Shown piece by piece: positions 61,761 to 64,000 of a DNA stretch of 64,000 nucleotides (the first letter of the stretch is position 1; each line of letters starts with the position of its first letter). The notes below the pieces were generated by a model that was not told the DNA's origin, did not search any database, and saw nothing but the letters and a program-made list of their open reading frames with translations. The translations under genes were made by a program, and so were the position numbers. Source of the stretch: Lachnospiraceae bacterium (GTDB lineage: Bacteria > Bacillota > Clostridia > Lachnospirales > Lachnospiraceae); NCBI GenBank assembly GCA_017513125.1, contig JAFWDI010000015.1, forward strand, positions 1 through 64,000, given 5' to 3'.

Positions 61761-63752
61761 ATGAGCGCACCCGCATTCCCGCATCTTTTTGAGCCGATCC
61801 GCATCGGAAACACCGTGTTCCGGAACCGGATCTTTTCCTCACCGACCTCGATCCACGAGCTGACGGAGAAGGACTACCCGACCGAGGCATTGAACGCGTA
61901 TTTCGAGCGTAAAGCCATGGGCGGCGCCGCGTCCGTCGCGGTCGGAGACGCCACGGTCGACTGCGTGCACGGCAAGGCCGGACTGAAGCACATTCCGCTG
62001 GACGATCCGTTCGCCGCGGGCCCTCTCTACGGGCTCTCGAACGCGATCAGCCGCCACGGCGCGGTCGCGGCCATCCAGCTGCAGCACGCAGGCATGTTTT
62101 CCTCGGGTTCCACCATGGACGGAAACGACGCCTGGGGGCCCGTCGCGAAAGAGCTGAAGCGCATCGGCCCGGTACTGGAGGGCAGCGCCGCGAAGGTCGT
62201 CGGCATGTCCGAGGAGCAGATCGAGTACACCATCCAGAAGTTCGCCGACGCCGCGGCGTTCGCGAAGAACTGCGGCTTCGGCATGGTCGTGGTCCACGGC
62301 GGACACGGCTGGCTCATCTCGCAGTTCCTCTCGCCGGTCCAGAACACCCGCACGGACCGCTGGGGCGGCAGCCCCGAGAACCGCGTCCGCTTCCTGGTCG
62401 AGGTCCTGGACCGCGTCCGGAAGGCGGTCGGCCCCGGCTTCCCGATCGAGGTCCGCATCTCCGCGACCGAGGGCGTCCCGGGCGGCTATGAGCTGGACGG
62501 GGCCGTGTATATCGCGGAGGCGATCGACGGTCACTGTGACCTGATCCACGTCTCGAACGGAGACCATGAGGATCCGATCGGATTCGTGGCCTCGGAACCC
62601 AGCATGTTCATGCAGCAGGGGGTCAATGTCGGATACGCGGCCGAGATCAAAAAACACGTGAATCAGTCGAAGGTCGCGGTCGTCGGCTACCTGAACGACC
62701 CGGAGTTCCTCGAGGAGGTCATCGCTTCCGGGAAGGCAGACGTCGTCGAACTGGCCCGCGCGCTGATCGCGGATCCGGATCTGCCAGTGAAGGCCAGAAA
62801 CGGCCGGCAGGACGACATCCGCACCTGCCTGCGCTGCCTGCACTGCTTCTCGCACCTGGTCGTCGCGGGGCGCATCTGCTGCGCTATCAATCCCGAGATC
62901 GGCCACGAGCTCGAGTCGAAGCTGACTCCGGCGCCGGCCGTGAAGAAAAAAGTCCTGATCGCAGGCGGCGGCATCGGCGGCATGGAAGCCGCGATCGAAG
63001 CCGCGAAGCTCGGACATCGGGTGATCCTCTGCGAGAAAAAGGCGGAGCTCGGCGGCGCGCTGCGCTGCGAGCGCGCGGTGCCTTTCAAGCGCCATCTGGA
63101 CCGCTACCTGAACCAGCAGGCGCGGTACTGCATGGAGGATCCCGCGATCGACGTCCGCCTGAACACCGAACTGACGCCTGAGCTCGCGAACGAGATCGGC
63201 GCGGACGTGATCATTGCCGCGACCGGCGCTCGTCCCGTCGTCCCGACCTTCCTGCCGGGCCATGACCTTCCGAACGTGAAGGGCGCCGAAGAGATCTACT
63301 ATGACACGTCCCTGGCCGGGGACAAGGTCGTGATCCTGGGCGGCGGCCTCGTGGGCGTGGAGCTGGGTCTCCATCTGTCCGAAATGGGCAGGAGAGTATC
63401 CGTCGTCGAGATGATGCCGATGGTCGGCGTGGGCGGAAACGTGCTCCACGGAGCCGCACTGAATGTCGAGATGCAGGCGAAGCGGATCGACCTGCGGCTC
63501 TCGACGAAAGCGGTCGAGATCACCGCGGAGGGCGTCCTGGTCGAGGACATGAACACGGGCGAACAGTGCATGATCGACGCCGACACCGTGATCTACGCGG
63601 TGGGCCAGCGGCCCGAGGCGGAGAGCGCACAGGCGCTCGCGGGCTGCGCGCCGGACTTCTATATGCTCGGCGACTGCACGACCCCGAAGAACATCTTCCA
63701 GGCGACGAATTCCGCGTACAATATCGTCCGCGACATCGGACGGATCGTCTGA
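61761..63752 (+). CDS. NADH:flavin oxidoreductase / enoate reductase, OYE-FAD fusion with Fe-S cluster
   Basis: The 663-residue enzyme has an old-yellow-enzyme TIM barrel for FMN (about residues 1-340, PIRIGNTVFRNRIFSSP; VVHGGHGWLISQFLSPVQNTRTDRWGGSPENR), a [4Fe-4S] site (CLRCLHC, then CC near residue 356-375), and a C-terminal FAD/NAD domain (KKKVLIAGGGIGGMEAAIEAAKLGH; KVVILGGGLVGVELGLHLSEMGRRVSVVEM). This matches 2,4-dienoyl-CoA reductase/BaiCD-BaiH/enoate reductase-type proteins that reduce activated C=C bonds in anaerobes. The substrate is unknown. It has its own promoter and terminator. Confidence 0.92.
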   Translation: MSAPAFPHLFEPIRIGNTVFRNRIFSSPTSIHELTEKDYPTEALNAYFERKAMGGAASVAVGDATVDCVHGKAGLKHIPLDDPFAAGPLYGLSNAISRHGAVAAIQLQHAGMFSSGSTMDGNDAWGPVAKELKRIGPVLEGSAAKVVGMSEEQIEYTIQKFADAAAFAKNCGFGMVVVHGGHGWLISQFLSPVQNTRTDRWGGSPENRVRFLVEVLDRVRKAVGPGFPIEVRISATEGVPGGYELDGAVYIAEAIDGHCDLIHVSNGDHEDPIGFVASEPSMFMQQGVNVGYAAEIKKHVNQSKVAVVGYLNDPEFLEEVIASGKADVVELARALIADPDLPVKARNGRQDDIRTCLRCLHCFSHLVVAGRICCAINPEIGHELESKLTPAPAVKKKVLIAGGGIGGMEAAIEAAKLGHRVILCEKKAELGGALRCERAVPFKRHLDRYLNQQARYCMEDPAIDVRLNTELTPELANEIGADVIIAATGARPVVPTFLPGHDLPNVKGAEEIYYDTSLAGDKVVILGGGLVGVELGLHLSEMGRRVSVVEMMPMVGVGGNVLHGAALNVEMQAKRIDLRLSTKAVEITAEGVLVEDMNTGEQCMIDADTVIYAVGQRPEAESAQALAGCAPDFYMLGDCTTPKNIFQATNSAYNIVRDIGRIV

Positions 63753-63820
63753 GCTGCGGACCGGCGGAATGGGCCGGCATAAGGCATAAAGCGCCATGAA
63801 ACCGATATAAAATGCACCGG

Positions 63821-63854
63821 ATGCCCGGGCCGCAAGGCCCGGGCATAATATTTT
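63821..63854 (+). terminator. Intrinsic terminator after the flavin/Fe-S oxidoreductase
   Basis: ATGCCCGGGCC (63821-63831), loop GCAA, GGCCCGGGCAT (63836-63846), then AATATTTT. Perfect 11-bp stem with a modest T tract. Confidence 0.85.
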
Positions 63855-63944
63855 GCTTATACTATCGATTAGTAAATAGTAATTACTTTTGCAGAAGCGC
63901 GTGCAGTATTGCCAGAATATGGGCATATATGCTAACATCCATAA

Positions 63945-64000
63945 TCATGCGGTTATGAGAACGGCGCACAGCGCCGCGAATGCCGCGGAAACCATCATTG
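63945..64000 (-). CDS. Possible C-terminal end of a gene cut by the window edge
   Basis: On the minus strand an open frame enters from the right edge and ends at a TGA (63945-63947). The 17 visible residues end in a hydrophobic stretch, MMVSAAFAALCAVLITA, as in the last helix of a membrane protein. The fragment is too short to identify or to be sure it is coding. Between 63855 and 63944 the sequence is AT-rich with no recognised feature. Confidence 0.25.
   Translation of the reverse strand, partial: MMVSAAFAALCAVLITA

Noticed and set aside
1..64000. CRISPR arrays, tRNA and rRNA genes, prophage or insertion-sequence genes.
   Set aside because: No regularly spaced direct repeats, cloverleaf-like sequences or transposase, integrase or phage proteins were recognised. 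Small tRNA-like features could still be missed by eye.

Overview
The window is GC-rich bacterial chromosome that reads like a Gram-positive, anaerobic Clostridia-type organism, probably a high-GC Lachnospiraceae relative (inference). Reasons: consensus SigA promoters and intrinsic terminators; strong GGAGG ribosome sites; long-form HPF; SecA with a zinc-binding tail; a C5 heme/B12 pathway tied to the anaerobic cobalt chelatase CbiK; an acetate kinase and CoA-transferase; QueH; a D-psicose 3-epimerase; and a clostridial-style flavin/Fe-S enoate reductase. No prophage, transposase, CRISPR array, rRNA or tRNA gene was seen. Gene density is high and many genes overlap by 4 nt (ATGA), so most of the window is a set of tight operons.

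Layout. 1-1954 (minus): a partial SDR and a type-B carboxylesterase. 2138-4054: an ABC exporter. 4253-15144: a tetrapyrrole operon carrying nearly the whole route from glutamyl-tRNA to cobalt-factor III (cbiL, ABC exporter pair, cbiK, a NEAT-like membrane-anchored protein, hemA, precorrin-2 dehydrogenase, hemC, cobA-hemD, hemB, hemL). 15236-16623: a band-7/SPFH membrane protein with a small ribbon-helix-helix regulator, under a promoter carrying a striking tandem palindrome. 16705-20138: two flavodoxin-fold proteins, a GNAT and an AAA+ ATPase. 20173-26807: aldo/keto reductase, K+ uptake pair 1, psicose epimerase, glycerol kinase, ferredoxin-fused aldo/keto reductase. 26808-27222: a gene-free stretch with a REP-like palindrome and a ~200-nt highly structured candidate non-coding RNA. 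27223-33277: DUF3237-like protein, unknown membrane protein, K+ uptake pair 2, alanine racemase, small membrane protein. 33344-38198: aspS, fabG-like, secreted NlpC/P60 hydrolase, hpf. 38615-46126: secA, prfB, then hom / putative homoserine kinase / lysC. 46167-51785: t6A tRNA-modification genes (tsaE, tsaB, tsaD) with rimI, RNase Z, galE and a cell-wall amidase. 51795-55782: XRE regulator divergent from ilvE-ilvB-ilvN. 55823-63752: lipid kinase, rpoD, queH-ackA, CoA-transferase and a flavin/Fe-S oxidoreductase.

Most genes are well-known housekeeping families. The observations most worth a second look are (i) the structured RNA candidate at about 27002-27202, possibly a raiA-type RNA; (ii) the TGATATCA tandem operator over the -10 of the SPFH-RHH operon; (iii) the export pair and NEAT-like protein embedded in the heme/B12 operon; (iv) the three-hairpin array at 61502-61662; (v) palindromes placed on the core promoters of hpf and the NlpC/P60 gene; and (vi) a prfB that lacks the usual programmed frameshift.
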